From a virus, in IMG/VR virus record IMGVR_UViG_3300046804_003838, positions 1 through 53,590 of that record: DNA of 53,590 nt; one strand, 5' to 3'. Position 1 is the first letter of the stretch; each line of letters begins with the position of its first letter. The notes under the pieces are model-generated. The model had not been told where the DNA came from. It worked only from the letters and a program-made list of their open reading frames with translations, and made no database searches. The position numbers and the translations under genes are program-made. Shown here one piece after another: positions 1 to 8,363 of the stretch.

Positions 1-378
1 GTGTAAAATTTTACCTGTTTGAGATCCAATAACTTGAAATTTATCTAAATTTAATCCTGTTATTCCTTCTAGATCTCTCTTTTTCAATCGACCTTCAATG
101 TTTAGATAATACACATTCCTACCATCAGAAAAAGAATCTGATCCATATTCTGGTCTTTGTGCTGTTGCAGCAAATGCCAGACTTGTTGTGGTTTTACCAC
201 ATTTAGGCTGTCCTGTTAAAACAACAAAACTTCCTTCTGGAATTCCTCCTCCAAGAACCATATCTAGCGACGGACTAACAGGAATGATAATAGACTTTTT
301 ATCTACAACCGAGGATGCACTCAGAATAATATTCGCTCCAAAATCTTTAGTAACGCTATCTTTTAATTTAGTGCTCAT
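1..378 (-). CDS. RecA/UvsX-like recombinase, N-terminal part (cut by window edge)
   Basis: Reads leftward off the window, so only the first 126 codons are seen. A Walker A loop of form GQPKCGKT sits near residue 52, after a segment ending GGGIPEGS as in RecA/RadA/UvsX ATPases. The later YYLNIEGR segment matches the strand carrying the acidic residue before the Walker B region. RecA-type proteins polymerise on single-stranded DNA and carry out strand exchange in phage repair and recombination-dependent replication. The ATG at 378 overlaps the end of the upstream gene by 11 bases, suggesting translational coupling. The family level is well supported; UvsX versus RecA versus RadA cannot be settled from this fragment. 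Confidence 0.8.
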   Translation of the reverse strand, partial: MSTKLKDSVTKDFGANIILSASSVVDKKSIIIPVSPSLDMVLGGGIPEGSFVVLTGQPKCGKTTTSLAFAATAQRPEYGSDSFSDGRNVYYLNIEGRLKKRDLEGITGLNLDKFQVIGSQTGKILH

Positions 379-787
379 TGTCAATTTCCTTTATAAGATC
401 TAATATATTCTTTGATTTTATGTGTTGTTCACCGCTAGAATTTGATACTCTTTTTATATCCTGAGTTTGCTCATTAGTTTGTTGATCCAGTTTGAGTTGC
501 TCTTGTTGTATTATAGCAAGAAGGTGCGGTGCTCTCAATGAATAAATTTTTTGAGCCTTTGTTGTCTTCAAAGCATTGATGATTGCTTTAGGATTATACG
601 TTTTAAGTAATTTATTAGCAGTAAAGATCTGAGACTTGTAAAATTTTGCCCATTCTTTATTGATCCAAAACTTATAATGTAAATCTTTTTTATCTTTTAA
701 TGCCAGATGTTCACATATTATCTCTGTAATATATTGAGCGGCTGACACGCTCTTGCCGTTAGAATACTTTGACGGATATTTTTGCAT
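368..787 (-). CDS. Conserved phage-type hypothetical protein, 139 aa
   Basis: Basic N-terminal half rich in aromatic residues (KFW, KEWAKFYKSQ), then a polar Gln/Asn-rich tail. No membrane segment or known catalytic motif is visible. It directly precedes the recombinase gene and overlaps it by 11 bases, so a replication or recombination accessory role is possible but is inference only. Confidence 0.6.
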   Translation of the reverse strand: MQKYPSKYSNGKSVSAAQYITEIICEHLALKDKKDLHYKFWINKEWAKFYKSQIFTANKLLKTYNPKAIINALKTTKAQKIYSLRAPHLLAIIQQEQLKLDQQTNEQTQDIKRVSNSSGEQHIKSKNILDLIKEIDNEH

Positions 788-791
788 CTAT

Positions 792-1118
792 TTATTGGCG
801 AGGCTTATAGATATGATTAGAGTCTGTTTTCTTTGAATAAGTAGCCCTAGCAGCATCGGACATTTCCGAAGCCTCTTTAGTCATAATAGCCACACTGTTG
901 GTCTTTTTGTCTCTAGTGTGTCTTATCATTAAGTCACTGGCAGTAACTTTTGATGTCGTAGTTGCCAAAGTATTATCTGTAGACGCTGGCTTATTTTTTT
1001 CAATAAATTTTTCAACATTCGCTAGTGGGATCTTTAATTCTGTTGAAATGTCAATAGATGTTTTGTTTTGGGCTAATAAATACTGTATGGCGTAAGATTG
1101 TGTCTTAGTCAATTTCAT
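792..1118 (-). CDS. Small protein with N-terminal helix-turn-helix-like segment, 108 aa
   Basis: The first about 40 residues (SYAIQYLLAQ, then SIDISTELKIPLANVEKF) have the pattern of a sigma-4/HTH-like DNA-binding unit. The rest is polar, Thr/Lys-rich and probably flexible. Overlaps the upstream gene end by 4 bases. DNA binding is inferred from pattern only. Confidence 0.5.
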   Translation of the reverse strand: MKLTKTQSYAIQYLLAQNKTSIDISTELKIPLANVEKFIEKNKPASTDNTLATTTSKVTASDLMIRHTRDKKTNSVAIMTKEASEMSDAARATYSKKTDSNHIYKPRQ

Positions 1119-1489
1119 CTTAATTCTCTTTCTGCTATATTTAAATGTGCTACGTTCTTTGTTCTTAAGAAGGATAAATACATATCAAATATTTTTTGAT
1201 TTACTTCTGTAAAATCCCATTCTGGTTTTCCTGTTCTTTTAGAAAAATTATTTCCACGACCTTCTGAAAAAATACCGATTGGATTATAAATCTTACCATG
1301 AGCACCGACCTTGATAAAATATCTTGTTCTATCTGAATATTCTATCTTTTTAGCTAAAACATCTTTAGAATCTTCTGATACAAGAGGGTTATTATCGTTA
1401 TCAAACGATTGTTGTTTTCCTAATATTGTATAAGTATAAACTGTTCTTGATTGATCTTCTTCAGGTTTCGGATTGTATATTCCCATCAT
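1115..1489 (-). CDS. Hypothetical protein, 124 aa
   Basis: Start chosen at 1489 because GGAGG lies 6 bases upstream; a longer frame begins at 1519 but has no such site. The protein begins MMGIYNPKPEED and is mixed alpha/beta with several aromatic and Gly positions (HGKIYNPIGIF, KPEWDF). Function not recognised. The start lies inside the end of the upstream gene. Confidence 0.6.
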   Translation of the reverse strand: MMGIYNPKPEEDQSRTVYTYTILGKQQSFDNDNNPLVSEDSKDVLAKKIEYSDRTRYFIKVGAHGKIYNPIGIFSEGRGNNFSKRTGKPEWDFTEVNQKIFDMYLSFLRTKNVAHLNIAERELR

Positions 1490-1889
1490 CTGATTCCTCC
1501 TTTTTGAATATTTTAGCACATGATTGCTCTAGTGTGGTTTGTATAGAAGAATAAAATTCATCTATTAAATCTTTGTAGTTTTGTGCTGTAAAGTCTATGA
1601 TATAATCTTTGTGTATTTTTTCAATTACTTTTGGTTCTTTATATTTGTCACTAGACGCTTGAGATATGTCCGTTGATATATTTATTTTTACAATAAATGG
1701 AACTGGACCAGCATTTTCTTCTATATTTGTTTCATACAAAGACTTATTAACTTCATATTCTTTCTCTGCAAGTAATTTTTCGGCTTGCATGACCTTCTCA
1801 CGCAGTTCAAAATACTTCATTAAATCTTCAATAGAAATTACTGAGGTAATAAGATCATTTGCAACTGCGTCTGTTAAGATTCTGTCCAT
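1461..1889 (-). CDS. Hypothetical alpha-helical protein, 142 aa
   Basis: Predominantly helical and charged with heptad-like stretches around residues 20-55 (LREKVMQAEKLLAEKEYEV). No catalytic motif, signal or membrane segment seen. Overlaps the zinc-ribbon gene upstream by 16 bases and the next gene by about 29, consistent with one operon. Function unknown. Confidence 0.6.
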   Translation of the reverse strand: MDRILTDAVANDLITSVISIEDLMKYFELREKVMQAEKLLAEKEYEVNKSLYETNIEENAGPVPFIVKINISTDISQASSDKYKEPKVIEKIHKDYIIDFTAQNYKDLIDEFYSSIQTTLEQSCAKIFKKEESDDGNIQSET

Positions 1890-2224
1890 TTTATTTTCCC
1901 TGTTTTTTTCATTCTACTCATGCCTTTAGGCAGAGGTTTTTCAGACTCTACTTCCTTATAGTCATTGTGCTTTTTATATAGTTCAGCTTTATGATCATCT
2001 GATAATCTATCTCTGTTTCTATTAGCTAAATCGCCAATAGTTTTTAACTCAGTATCTGATTTTTTAACAGATGCTGATTGTGTAGCAACATCTTTAGCAT
2101 ATTCTCTACATGTTTCGATAGATCCGCATTTAATACACGCAGGGTTCGATACATAATCTTTAATATAAAAGAATAGCTCAAAAGAACTATGACAATCCTC
2201 ACACTGATATGAATAAGTAGGCAT
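1874..2224 (-). CDS. FmdB-type zinc-ribbon protein, 116 aa
   Basis: Starts MPTYSYQCEDC and has two CxxC knuckles (CEDC and CIKC) within the first 36 residues, the hallmark of the FmdB/CxxC-SSSS putative regulatory family. The tail after residue 50 is charged. The start at 2224 shares one base with the upstream HNH stop (TAATG); a longer frame from 2257 would run into that gene without need. FmdB-like proteins are common in phages; their role is unclear. Confidence 0.75.
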   Translation of the reverse strand: MPTYSYQCEDCHSSFELFFYIKDYVSNPACIKCGSIETCREYAKDVATQSASVKKSDTELKTIGDLANRNRDRLSDDHKAELYKKHNDYKEVESEKPLPKGMSRMKKTGKIKWTES

Positions 2225-2808
2225 TATATATATGATTCTGGCAAATAGGTCAACCACTCTTCGGGTATGTTACTTTTTATTTTAAGTAGATGGTGGGTGA
2301 TTGGCAAGTATTTGAAATGCTTCTGAGGCATACACGGTAAATTTTTAAGTGGCATATTCGCTTGTTTTGGTGTTTTATTTCCCTTTTTCCTGTTGCAGTG
2401 AACGCATGATGTTACAATATTCGTCCAAGAAGTTGGACTTGCTCCATTTTTATCTGACCATAGAGATTTTGGAATCACATGATCATATGTTAATTCTTTG
2501 GGTTCGTATATTTTTCCACAATATTGACAAGCATGATCATCTCTTATAAAAAGATTTTTCCTTGAGAACTTTACTCTATAATTTGATATCCTATAATATC
2601 GTGCAGTTTTAGCTACTGCCGGTATTGGATGTTTCTTATTATTTATTCCTAGTATATAGTCATCTTTATAGAAGTCAATAATTTCTATACCAATAGATTT
2701 ATTTTCATGGTATTTCAATGACCATATAATGGCTTTGGTCCAATCTATAATAGTTAAAGGTGTATAGTCTGCATTTAATACTAGACATTTACTATTTTGG
2801 GGCTGCAT
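2224..2808 (-). CDS. HNH endonuclease family protein, 194 aa
   Basis: Carries a zinc-binding HNH core: CQYCGK near residue 95, then LTYDHVIPKS, W.N.V..C..CN and KG..TP. This is the arrangement of free-standing bacterial/phage HNH nucleases of the CxxC..DHxxP..N..CxxCN type. The N-terminal 80 residues resemble the domain preceding HNH in this family (VLNADYTPL). It lies between PhoH (17-base overlap) and the zinc-ribbon gene. May act as a homing-like nuclease or a packaging/recombination nuclease; context does not decide. Confidence 0.85.
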   Translation of the reverse strand: MQPQNSKCLVLNADYTPLTIIDWTKAIIWSLKYHENKSIGIEIIDFYKDDYILGINNKKHPIPAVAKTARYYRISNYRVKFSRKNLFIRDDHACQYCGKIYEPKELTYDHVIPKSLWSDKNGASPTSWTNIVTSCVHCNRKKGNKTPKQANMPLKNLPCMPQKHFKYLPITHHLLKIKSNIPEEWLTYLPESYI

Positions 2809-3520
2809 TTTCGTATGAGTCTAAACGATTTAATATCTTGACTATAATTGGATTTCTAACGATATCTTGATGCTCTAATTGACAGATCCCTATACCTTCT
2901 ACATTTAGGAGGGCATCAATTATATCAGTAAAACCCCCTCTCATGTGTCTATGTAAATCACTCTGACCAGCATCTCCGGTCAATACCATTTTACTATCAT
3001 TGCCTGTGCGTGTCAAGAGCATTTTTAATTGCTCATAAGTTGCGTTTTGACACTCATCTGCTACAATAAAGGCATTATGAAAGTTTCGACCTCTCATCAG
3101 TCCTAGAGGCACAACTTCTATTTTATTATTCAATTTTAGACTTGCATAATGAGCTTGACTAATAAAATGATTAATTTCATCTAAAATTGGCAATAAATAA
3201 GGATGTAATTTTTCTTCTGCTGTTCCTGGCAAATATCCTATTTTTTCTCCTGCTTCTAATACTGGTCTGGTTATAATAATCTTTTTTACTTTATTTTCTA
3301 AAAGATATTCTAATGCCATACCTATAGCGATATGTGTTTTACCACTACCGGCAAGACCTTGACAAAAAGTAATAGTATTTTCTGCTATAGTTCTAATATA
3401 TTCTTTTTGATTTTCAGTTCTTGGTTTTAATCTGTTTCTATAAGCATGTGCGTTTTCATTAACAATAGGATTAGTTGCATCAATAACTTTCTTTTTCTTG
3501 CTTTTTGTATTTTTTCTCAA
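2792..3520 (-). CDS. phoH: PhoH-like ATPase
   Basis: Walker A loop GLAGSGKTH near residues 55-63, the PhoH signature KIIITRPVLEAGEKIGYLPG, Walker B-like FIVADECQN, and the sensor segment MVLTGDAGQSD are all present. At 242 residues it is the short, phage-type PhoH without extra nuclease domains. PhoH is a predicted RNA/DNA-handling ATPase widespread in phages; its exact role is unsettled. A basic N-terminal stretch rich in Lys precedes the ATPase domain. Overlaps the HNH gene by 17 bases and follows the reductase gene by 21 bases. Confidence 0.92.
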   Translation of the reverse strand: MRKNTKSKKKKVIDATNPIVNENAHAYRNRLKPRTENQKEYIRTIAENTITFCQGLAGSGKTHIAIGMALEYLLENKVKKIIITRPVLEAGEKIGYLPGTAEEKLHPYLLPILDEINHFISQAHYASLKLNNKIEVVPLGLMRGRNFHNAFIVADECQNATYEQLKMLLTRTGNDSKMVLTGDAGQSDLHRHMRGGFTDIIDALLNVEGIGICQLEHQDIVRNPIIVKILNRLDSYENAAPK

Positions 3521-3541
3521 TGGTTACCCTTTGCTATAGAG

Positions 3542-5737
3542 TTAAATTAGACACGCACCACCAGCACAACTAATTTCCTCTATACCAGCAGTATTGTCCT
3601 CAGTCTCAGATAGTTGTGTATAATCAACCTTTTTGAAACTATCAAACAGATCACAATATAACTTCCAATTGTGGACATCTTTCATACAATATGTTAGACG
3701 TTTAATATCTCCATCAAAATATTTACCAGCAAAATTTTTCATCTTTGTCATAAATAGTAATTTATCTTGACTATCATTTTCTTTGGCTTGATTCATACTA
3801 ACATAATCACACGCAGCCCATAAATTATTAGTAAAAGCATTTAAGGCCAACTCAATCAAACCAGAACACCATAATGCAGCATCTCCGTACTCCTTAACAA
3901 TTTCTCTACTAGTATAAACAGTAGTGAATGGAGCCTGTGGATAGTCTTTATCTCCGCTTTGTGGAATAAGACTAATACCAGCAAAATACTTACGATTATC
4001 ATAAATATATTTGGTAACATCATCCCACTCATCAGGTTTAACGGTAACAGTATTACTAACATTATGACTAAGATATTCTTGAGTACATAATGCTTTATTC
4101 TTACCAGAATTTACCCAGTGTCTTTGTGTGTCTTTGACTACACTAAGCATTTCTACTGCTGGTAATTGATTTTTTAATTTAGCCCCATCTGGAACCTCAA
4201 TTGGAAATTTAATTACCTCGTCAGTATTATTGGCCGACCACGAAGACTTTTCACAAGCCTGTGGGTTTAGTTTCTTGAAGTGTTGATATGGTGCTTCTAA
4301 AACATTGGCCTGTACATGACGTATATAGCGTTTAGCGTGATGAGGATGGATGCCAGAACTAGTTCCAAGCATACTACTGCTAGTACCTTCTGGTTTTAGA
4401 CAAGTTACTCTTGCGGCTTGATTGATGCCAATTTTTTTAGAGAATTCCTTATTGGTATCAACAGCAACTTTTGCTCCATTTCGTAATACCTTTTCAGATA
4501 ATACAATGTCATACTTTTCCATTGTTCCTGTTAAAGAAACACCAAGCAAAGATTCTCTTTCAAAAATCTTTTGGCTAATTTCTCCAAGATATTCTAACTT
4601 AGTAAATCCTGCTTGTAAAGTTCCGATAATTGCTGCTGCTCTACATCTTTCATAAAAATCTTCTTCATCTTCAATAGAGGAACAATTAATAGTAGAAAGA
4701 TTACATCCTTGCCATCCGCTTTTTCCGCTTTCTTCATCAACAGGCCACATGCCAATTTCAACACAAGGATTAAAAATCATTTCTGTTGATTCGCTCCAAA
4801 TAAATCCAGGTTCGCCAAACTCTTTGACGCTTTCCATTAATGTTTGGAATTCTTCAAATGTTGTACTATCTTTTAGTAATAAAGCGGAGTTATTACTTCG
4901 TGCTCTTTGTGGATTTTCAATATACCAATTACCTGTTTTAGCCTTTGCCATCTCTTCATCATCTGGACTAAATAATGCTAAACTAGCAGAGCGACGAACA
5001 CCACCGCTTAACACAGCATCGCTACTGTGCATAACAATATCGTAAGCATCAATAGGACGAAGTTTCTTTTGTCCATTAGTGATACAACGATCTAATAGAG
5101 TTCGAATTTTTTCTAAACCATTTTGCAGAGGTTCAAATCCTGGTGCTTTTCCAACACCGCTTGCTAACATGGATCCTTTTGGTCTAATATTAGAATAGTC
5201 GAATACTACATAACTATTCTTATACATCTTAAATTCTTCAACAGGCTTACTGAAATAACTACTAAGAAGAACTCCTAGAGCATCCGCCCATCCTTCAATA
5301 CTGTCATCAATAGTATATTTAACTCCTACAGCATTTCCATCTATTTCATGTTCAAGAGTCGGTAGTTTTGCTACATGGTGTTTTTGAACACTAAAGCCAG
5401 TTCCGCTGCCACAAAGCAATAGCCAAAAACATTCTTGAAAGAATCTTAATCTGTCACAATATGAACTAGTGCAGTTATAAATTTTGGCATGTCTTTTAAG
5501 AATAGGATCTCCACCAAACTGTAGACCTCTTTGTGAGCCTAGAACCTTCTTTTTATACATAATATCATAAGCCCAGTCGATATCTTCTGATATTCCGCAT
5601 TGATCATATTTGGTGTGCATCATATTACGCACACGGTCCACTGCTTCCTTCCATGTTTCACGGCGATTTTTATCTTCTAGCCAACGAGCATATTTACTAA
5701 CGAAGGTATAATTTTGCAATTCTTGAAGCGCAGACAT
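3542..5737 (-). CDS. nrdJ: Adenosylcobalamin-dependent (class II) ribonucleotide reductase
   Basis: Reduces ribonucleotides to deoxyribonucleotides using a B12-derived radical. The 731-residue single chain matches monomeric RTPR-type class II enzymes. Visible landmarks are GLQFGGDPIL and YNCTSSYC near residue 90, the CGSGTGFSVQ loop, the active-site segment NPCVEIGMWPV, GCNLSTINCS, the substrate-phosphate loop SSSMLGTSSGIHP, and a C-terminal cysteine pair (SCAGGACLI) that would shuttle reducing equivalents. A GGAGA site precedes ATG 5737. The gene heads a run with PhoH and HNH. It fits with dCMP deaminase and ThyX into a phage dNTP supply pathway. Confidence 0.93.
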   Translation of the reverse strand: MSALQELQNYTFVSKYARWLEDKNRRETWKEAVDRVRNMMHTKYDQCGISEDIDWAYDIMYKKKVLGSQRGLQFGGDPILKRHAKIYNCTSSYCDRLRFFQECFWLLLCGSGTGFSVQKHHVAKLPTLEHEIDGNAVGVKYTIDDSIEGWADALGVLLSSYFSKPVEEFKMYKNSYVVFDYSNIRPKGSMLASGVGKAPGFEPLQNGLEKIRTLLDRCITNGQKKLRPIDAYDIVMHSSDAVLSGGVRRSASLALFSPDDEEMAKAKTGNWYIENPQRARSNNSALLLKDSTTFEEFQTLMESVKEFGEPGFIWSESTEMIFNPCVEIGMWPVDEESGKSGWQGCNLSTINCSSIEDEEDFYERCRAAAIIGTLQAGFTKLEYLGEISQKIFERESLLGVSLTGTMEKYDIVLSEKVLRNGAKVAVDTNKEFSKKIGINQAARVTCLKPEGTSSSMLGTSSGIHPHHAKRYIRHVQANVLEAPYQHFKKLNPQACEKSSWSANNTDEVIKFPIEVPDGAKLKNQLPAVEMLSVVKDTQRHWVNSGKNKALCTQEYLSHNVSNTVTVKPDEWDDVTKYIYDNRKYFAGISLIPQSGDKDYPQAPFTTVYTSREIVKEYGDAALWCSGLIELALNAFTNNLWAACDYVSMNQAKENDSQDKLLFMTKMKNFAGKYFDGDIKRLTYCMKDVHNWKLYCDLFDSFKKVDYTQLSETEDNTAGIEEISCAGGACLI

Positions 5738-5738
5738 A

Positions 5739-5846
5739 TTATCTCCTATGAAGAATACTTAAAAGACCTAGTATTACCGTTCCTTTAAAAGAATTATCTT
5801 TCATTTCCATATTTCCAGTAATACTAAAATAGAAATAACAGAACAT
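5739..5846 (-). CDS. Possible 35-aa microprotein upstream of the reductase
   Basis: An ATG at 5846 opens a 35-codon frame whose TAA lies within the spacer between the reductase ribosome-binding site and its ATG. Internal ATGs would give a shorter peptide ending GTVILGLLSILHRR. It could be a leader peptide or chance. The rest of the 135-base gap is AT-rich, with nothing else clear. Confidence 0.25.
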   Translation of the reverse strand: MFCYFYFSITGNMEMKDNSFKGTVILGLLSILHRR

Positions 5847-5872
5847 TATTAAGTAAAAACAAATATTGTATA

Positions 5873-6343
5873 TCATAATACACCAGCTAATTGTTTCAAC
5901 CAAGAAAGATCTACATCAACTCTTTCGATTTTTAGACCGCTTAGTTGAACAAACTGATCAAAAATCTTTTGTTGATTTTCATCAAATTTATGAGTTCCAT
6001 GACTATTAGCCATGACAATATGAGTTATACCTTCTTGCCATAAAGCCATAACACAATCGTTACAGCATTGACCAGTAACATATGCTATACCATTATCTGG
6101 TCTAACAACACAATTACTTAAAGCATTTCTCTCAGCATGGATCATCCAATCATATTTCTCTGGACGAGTCAATGGAAGAATGGAATCATCCATGCTCTTT
6201 GGGAATCCATTATATCCAACTCCTAATATTCTATGATTTGTGTCTGTAATTACACAACCATGTTGAGTATGAATATCATGACTTCTTTGAGAAGCTACTT
6301 TCGCCAGTCCTAAAAAATAATTTGTCCATGTTGGTCGTTTCAT
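5873..6343 (-). CDS. Deoxycytidylate (dCMP) deaminase
   Basis: Zinc-dependent deaminase converting dCMP to dUMP for thymidylate synthesis. Residues visible are the HAERNAL catalytic motif near position 68 and the second zinc motif CCNDC near 93, preceded by GVGYNGFPKSMDD, which is typical of ComEB/dCMP deaminases. The usual PCxxC is CCxxC here: Pro is replaced by Cys, while both zinc cysteines remain. Length (156 aa) is normal. The promoter at 6350-6377 puts its -10 only six bases before the ATG, so the mRNA may be leaderless. Confidence 0.9.
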   Translation of the reverse strand: MKRPTWTNYFLGLAKVASQRSHDIHTQHGCVITDTNHRILGVGYNGFPKSMDDSILPLTRPEKYDWMIHAERNALSNCVVRPDNGIAYVTGQCCNDCVMALWQEGITHIVMANSHGTHKFDENQQKIFDQFVQLSGLKIERVDVDLSWLKQLAGVL

Positions 6344-6349
6344 GGAGTT

Positions 6350-6377
6350 ATTATAGTTGTGACCGGCGCTAAGTCAA
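6350..6377 (-). promoter_or_regulatory. Sigma-70-like promoter of the dCMP deaminase gene
   Basis: Read on the minus strand: -35 TTGACT (6377-6372), 16-base spacer, -10 TATAAT (6355-6350). The spacer contains GCCGGT, a variant of the GCCGAT element found in related promoters further right. Predicted transcription starts at or very near the ATG at 6343. Confidence 0.7.
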
Positions 6378-6379
6378 GA

Positions 6380-6628
6380 CTACTTTGTTGAGAGTTTATT
6401 GTATAGAATTAGGGTTACAATACCACCTGCTATGCCCATTATGATACCAGCAGGTGATACGGCATTATACTGTCCTAAAAGATACAGTATTGCTCCTCCC
6501 ATATATGATCCGGCCACGCCTAATGCGACAGTTTTTACAAAACCAAAATTTTCTTCACCAGGAACTATGCTTTTAGCAATAGATCCTACAAATAAACCAT
6601 AAACACACCATACAAGAATATTAAACAT
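6380..6628 (-). CDS. GlsB/YeaQ/YmgE-family small membrane protein
   Basis: 82 residues with three hydrophobic segments (about 3-19, 29-49, 57-76) and glycine-rich turns (SIAKSIVPGEENFG, GVAGSYMGGA), matching the transglycosylase-associated GlsB/YeaQ family. In bacteria these are stress-linked inner-membrane proteins of uncertain function. Overlaps the upstream gene by 8 bases. Confidence 0.75.
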   Translation of the reverse strand: MFNILVWCVYGLFVGSIAKSIVPGEENFGFVKTVALGVAGSYMGGAILYLLGQYNAVSPAGIIMGIAGGIVTLILYNKLSTK

Positions 6629-7022
6629 TTGATGCCTCCACTAAGGAATAAACTTCATCATCCGTGAGATTTTCGCCAACATCCATTAATGATTCTGTAA
6701 TTTTTATACCATACTTGTGGTAGTCTTCCGATGATAGTTGTTTTTTTAACACTCTTTTAATTCTTAGTCTTGTAAACCATCCACGTTTTTTACTGTATGT
6801 TCTGATAGCCTCGCCATATATAGAAGACTTATCTTTGCAATTCATATCGTGAGTTTTATTTTTATTACATTCTTGTAATACTCTAATAACTGTTAGTATG
6901 ATACTTACCATCATTAAAATAGCTATAATACTTCCGAACTTTTGATCATCAGGAATATTGGATTGCTTCAAAACTTTGTGTGCAATATTTTCAACTTCTT
7001 TATTTTGTATATTATCACTCAT
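6621..7022 (-). CDS. Hypothetical single-pass membrane protein, 133 aa
   Basis: One strong hydrophobic segment at about residues 26-46 (IIAILMMVSIILTVI) flanked by polar regions. The C-terminal half is basic, then acidic (ENLTDDEVYSLVEA). No enzymatic motif. Part of the run of small membrane proteins from 6.4 to 11.4 kb. Function unknown. Confidence 0.6.
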   Translation of the reverse strand: MSDNIQNKEVENIAHKVLKQSNIPDDQKFGSIIAILMMVSIILTVIRVLQECNKNKTHDMNCKDKSSIYGEAIRTYSKKRGWFTRLRIKRVLKKQLSSEDYHKYGIKITESLMDVGENLTDDEVYSLVEASNV

Positions 7023-7024
7023 AT

Positions 7025-7357
7025 TTACCTCGTCACTTTATTTGGTTGTGAACAAGTACCATTAGGGCATATCTGCTTTATTGTTGCTGGAGGATGAACT
7101 AATACTTTTGGAGGCTCTGTTTTTTCTGGCTCACAATATCCACAATCAACCATTTTGATACCATCTCCACTCAAATACTTTCCTGTTCCTTTGCATACCG
7201 GACAATCTTTGCGTTTATACTTTTTTATATTATCTACATCACGGGATTTAATAATGCTACCAGCCGCTGTTACTGCTGCTGTTGGTGAAACAGCAAAGGA
7301 CTCGACACAATGAAGAGCAAAAGAAAAACAGAGCAATATGATAAAAATGTTATTCAT
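7025..7357 (-). CDS. Secreted protein with DnaJ-like CxxCxGxG cysteine pair, 110 aa
   Basis: Start placed at 7357: it overlaps the preceding stop as ATGA and has GGAG 7 bases upstream, while the ATG at 7369 does not. The N-terminus (NNIFIILLCFSFALHC) is a signal peptide with likely cleavage after SFA. The mature part has CPVCKGTGKY then CGYC, a DnaJ-type zinc-binding spacing with two CxxC units, and a further CPNGTC near the end. It is therefore likely an exported zinc or disulfide protein. The role is unknown. Confidence 0.6.
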   Translation of the reverse strand: MNNIFIILLCFSFALHCVESFAVSPTAAVTAAGSIIKSRDVDNIKKYKRKDCPVCKGTGKYLSGDGIKMVDCGYCEPEKTEPPKVLVHPPATIKQICPNGTCSQPNKVTR

Positions 7358-7509
7358 TTTTTTCTCCATCGTGGAAATATTTTTTTTGGGGGCTTTGGAA
7401 TTTCAATATCATCAATAGCTTTTGGAGCAAATATTTTAAGTAATCCTAATATAAAATTAGTAATTATACTAATTAAACGATTTAATGCTATTTTATCTAT
7501 TAGTCTCAT
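7354..7509 (-). CDS. Small hydrophobic protein, 51 aa
   Basis: Frame from ATG 7509 to TGA 7354, joined by 4-base ATGA overlaps both to the upstream fibre-like gene and to the downstream secreted-protein gene. That coupling on both sides is the main evidence that it is real. It has one hydrophobic stretch (LISIITNFILGLLKIF) and a basic proline-rich tail (KPPKKIFPRWRKK). A small membrane or lysis-related peptide is possible. Confidence 0.6.
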   Translation of the reverse strand: MRLIDKIALNRLISIITNFILGLLKIFAPKAIDDIEIPKPPKKIFPRWRKK

Positions 7510-8363
7510 TGTTGTTTTCTAATAAAAAAATTGTTTGTTGCTGGAGAGGACATATAGTTTGGACCAGGAACTCCACAATACATAGCATTTGATGCTGCTC
7601 CCCCACCCGGACAACAGTACCACCCATCTGGATAAATACCATCTGGACACTCTGTTGGTTCAGCATATGTTGGTGCTGCTAATTTTCTTATATTATAAAT
7701 ATTATTTTTAGTATGAACAAAATAACCTGAATAACTTGGAGTAACCTCGCCTCCTGTACAGGTTACAGACACTCTTGAAGTAGGAGTCTCTGTTAAACTT
7801 CCAACACCTGTCCAATATTCTTCAGTGCCGCTATAGTTACTAACAGGAGGAGTAGTAGAAGTTGATTGAAAATCACCATTATATAAAACTGTACCGGCAG
7901 AGTTAACTATTTTCCACATATTAGTTGCCCAATATATAGCTATTAAATTTGCTCCACTTCCTTTATAATAGCCAGAAACTGTGCCTACTCCACCGCCGAT
8001 GGATATAGAATTACTCCAAACATAAGTACCATTGACAGGACTCCATGCATCTGAAACCAATATAGATATTTCTGTATTTCCTGTAACAAATTCATATGTT
8101 TGTATAGGTGGAGATATTCCGCTTATAGATGTCCAACTAGTAGCACTAACAGGCAGAGATGAGTTAACTGTTGTTGATAGCCTATACAATACTGATGAAT
8201 AACCATTGCCATCTATAAGATCCCAAGTAGTATTGCTATTTGTTAAATAAATACCATAAAAAAATGGATCATCTACTTTTAAAAAAGTATCATTTTGAAG
8301 ATTACCTTCATAAATACCACTAGCTACTAATGAACCACCACAAGCAACATAAATATTACTCAT
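7506..8363 (-). CDS. Beta-rich repeat protein, possible virion surface or adhesion protein
   Basis: 285 residues, rich in Ser/Thr/Gly/Tyr and poor in charge. Two degenerate repeats share the order G-Y-Y/Y-E-G, a W-x-I/L segment and VLY; one begins near residue 16 (SGIYEGNLQN), the other near 130 (SGYYKGSGAN), with an intervening SPVNGTYVW. Such domains occur in secreted surface proteins and phage fibres. The C-terminus is cysteine-rich (ECPDGIYPDGWYCCPGGG). It overlaps the papain-like protease gene by 4 bases, which suggests they act together at the cell surface. Assignment as virion protein is inference. Confidence 0.55.
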   Translation of the reverse strand: MSNIYVACGGSLVASGIYEGNLQNDTFLKVDDPFFYGIYLTNSNTTWDLIDGNGYSSVLYRLSTTVNSSLPVSATSWTSISGISPPIQTYEFVTGNTEISILVSDAWSPVNGTYVWSNSISIGGGVGTVSGYYKGSGANLIAIYWATNMWKIVNSAGTVLYNGDFQSTSTTPPVSNYSGTEEYWTGVGSLTETPTSRVSVTCTGGEVTPSYSGYFVHTKNNIYNIRKLAAPTYAEPTECPDGIYPDGWYCCPGGGAASNAMYCGVPGPNYMSSPATNNFFIRKQQ

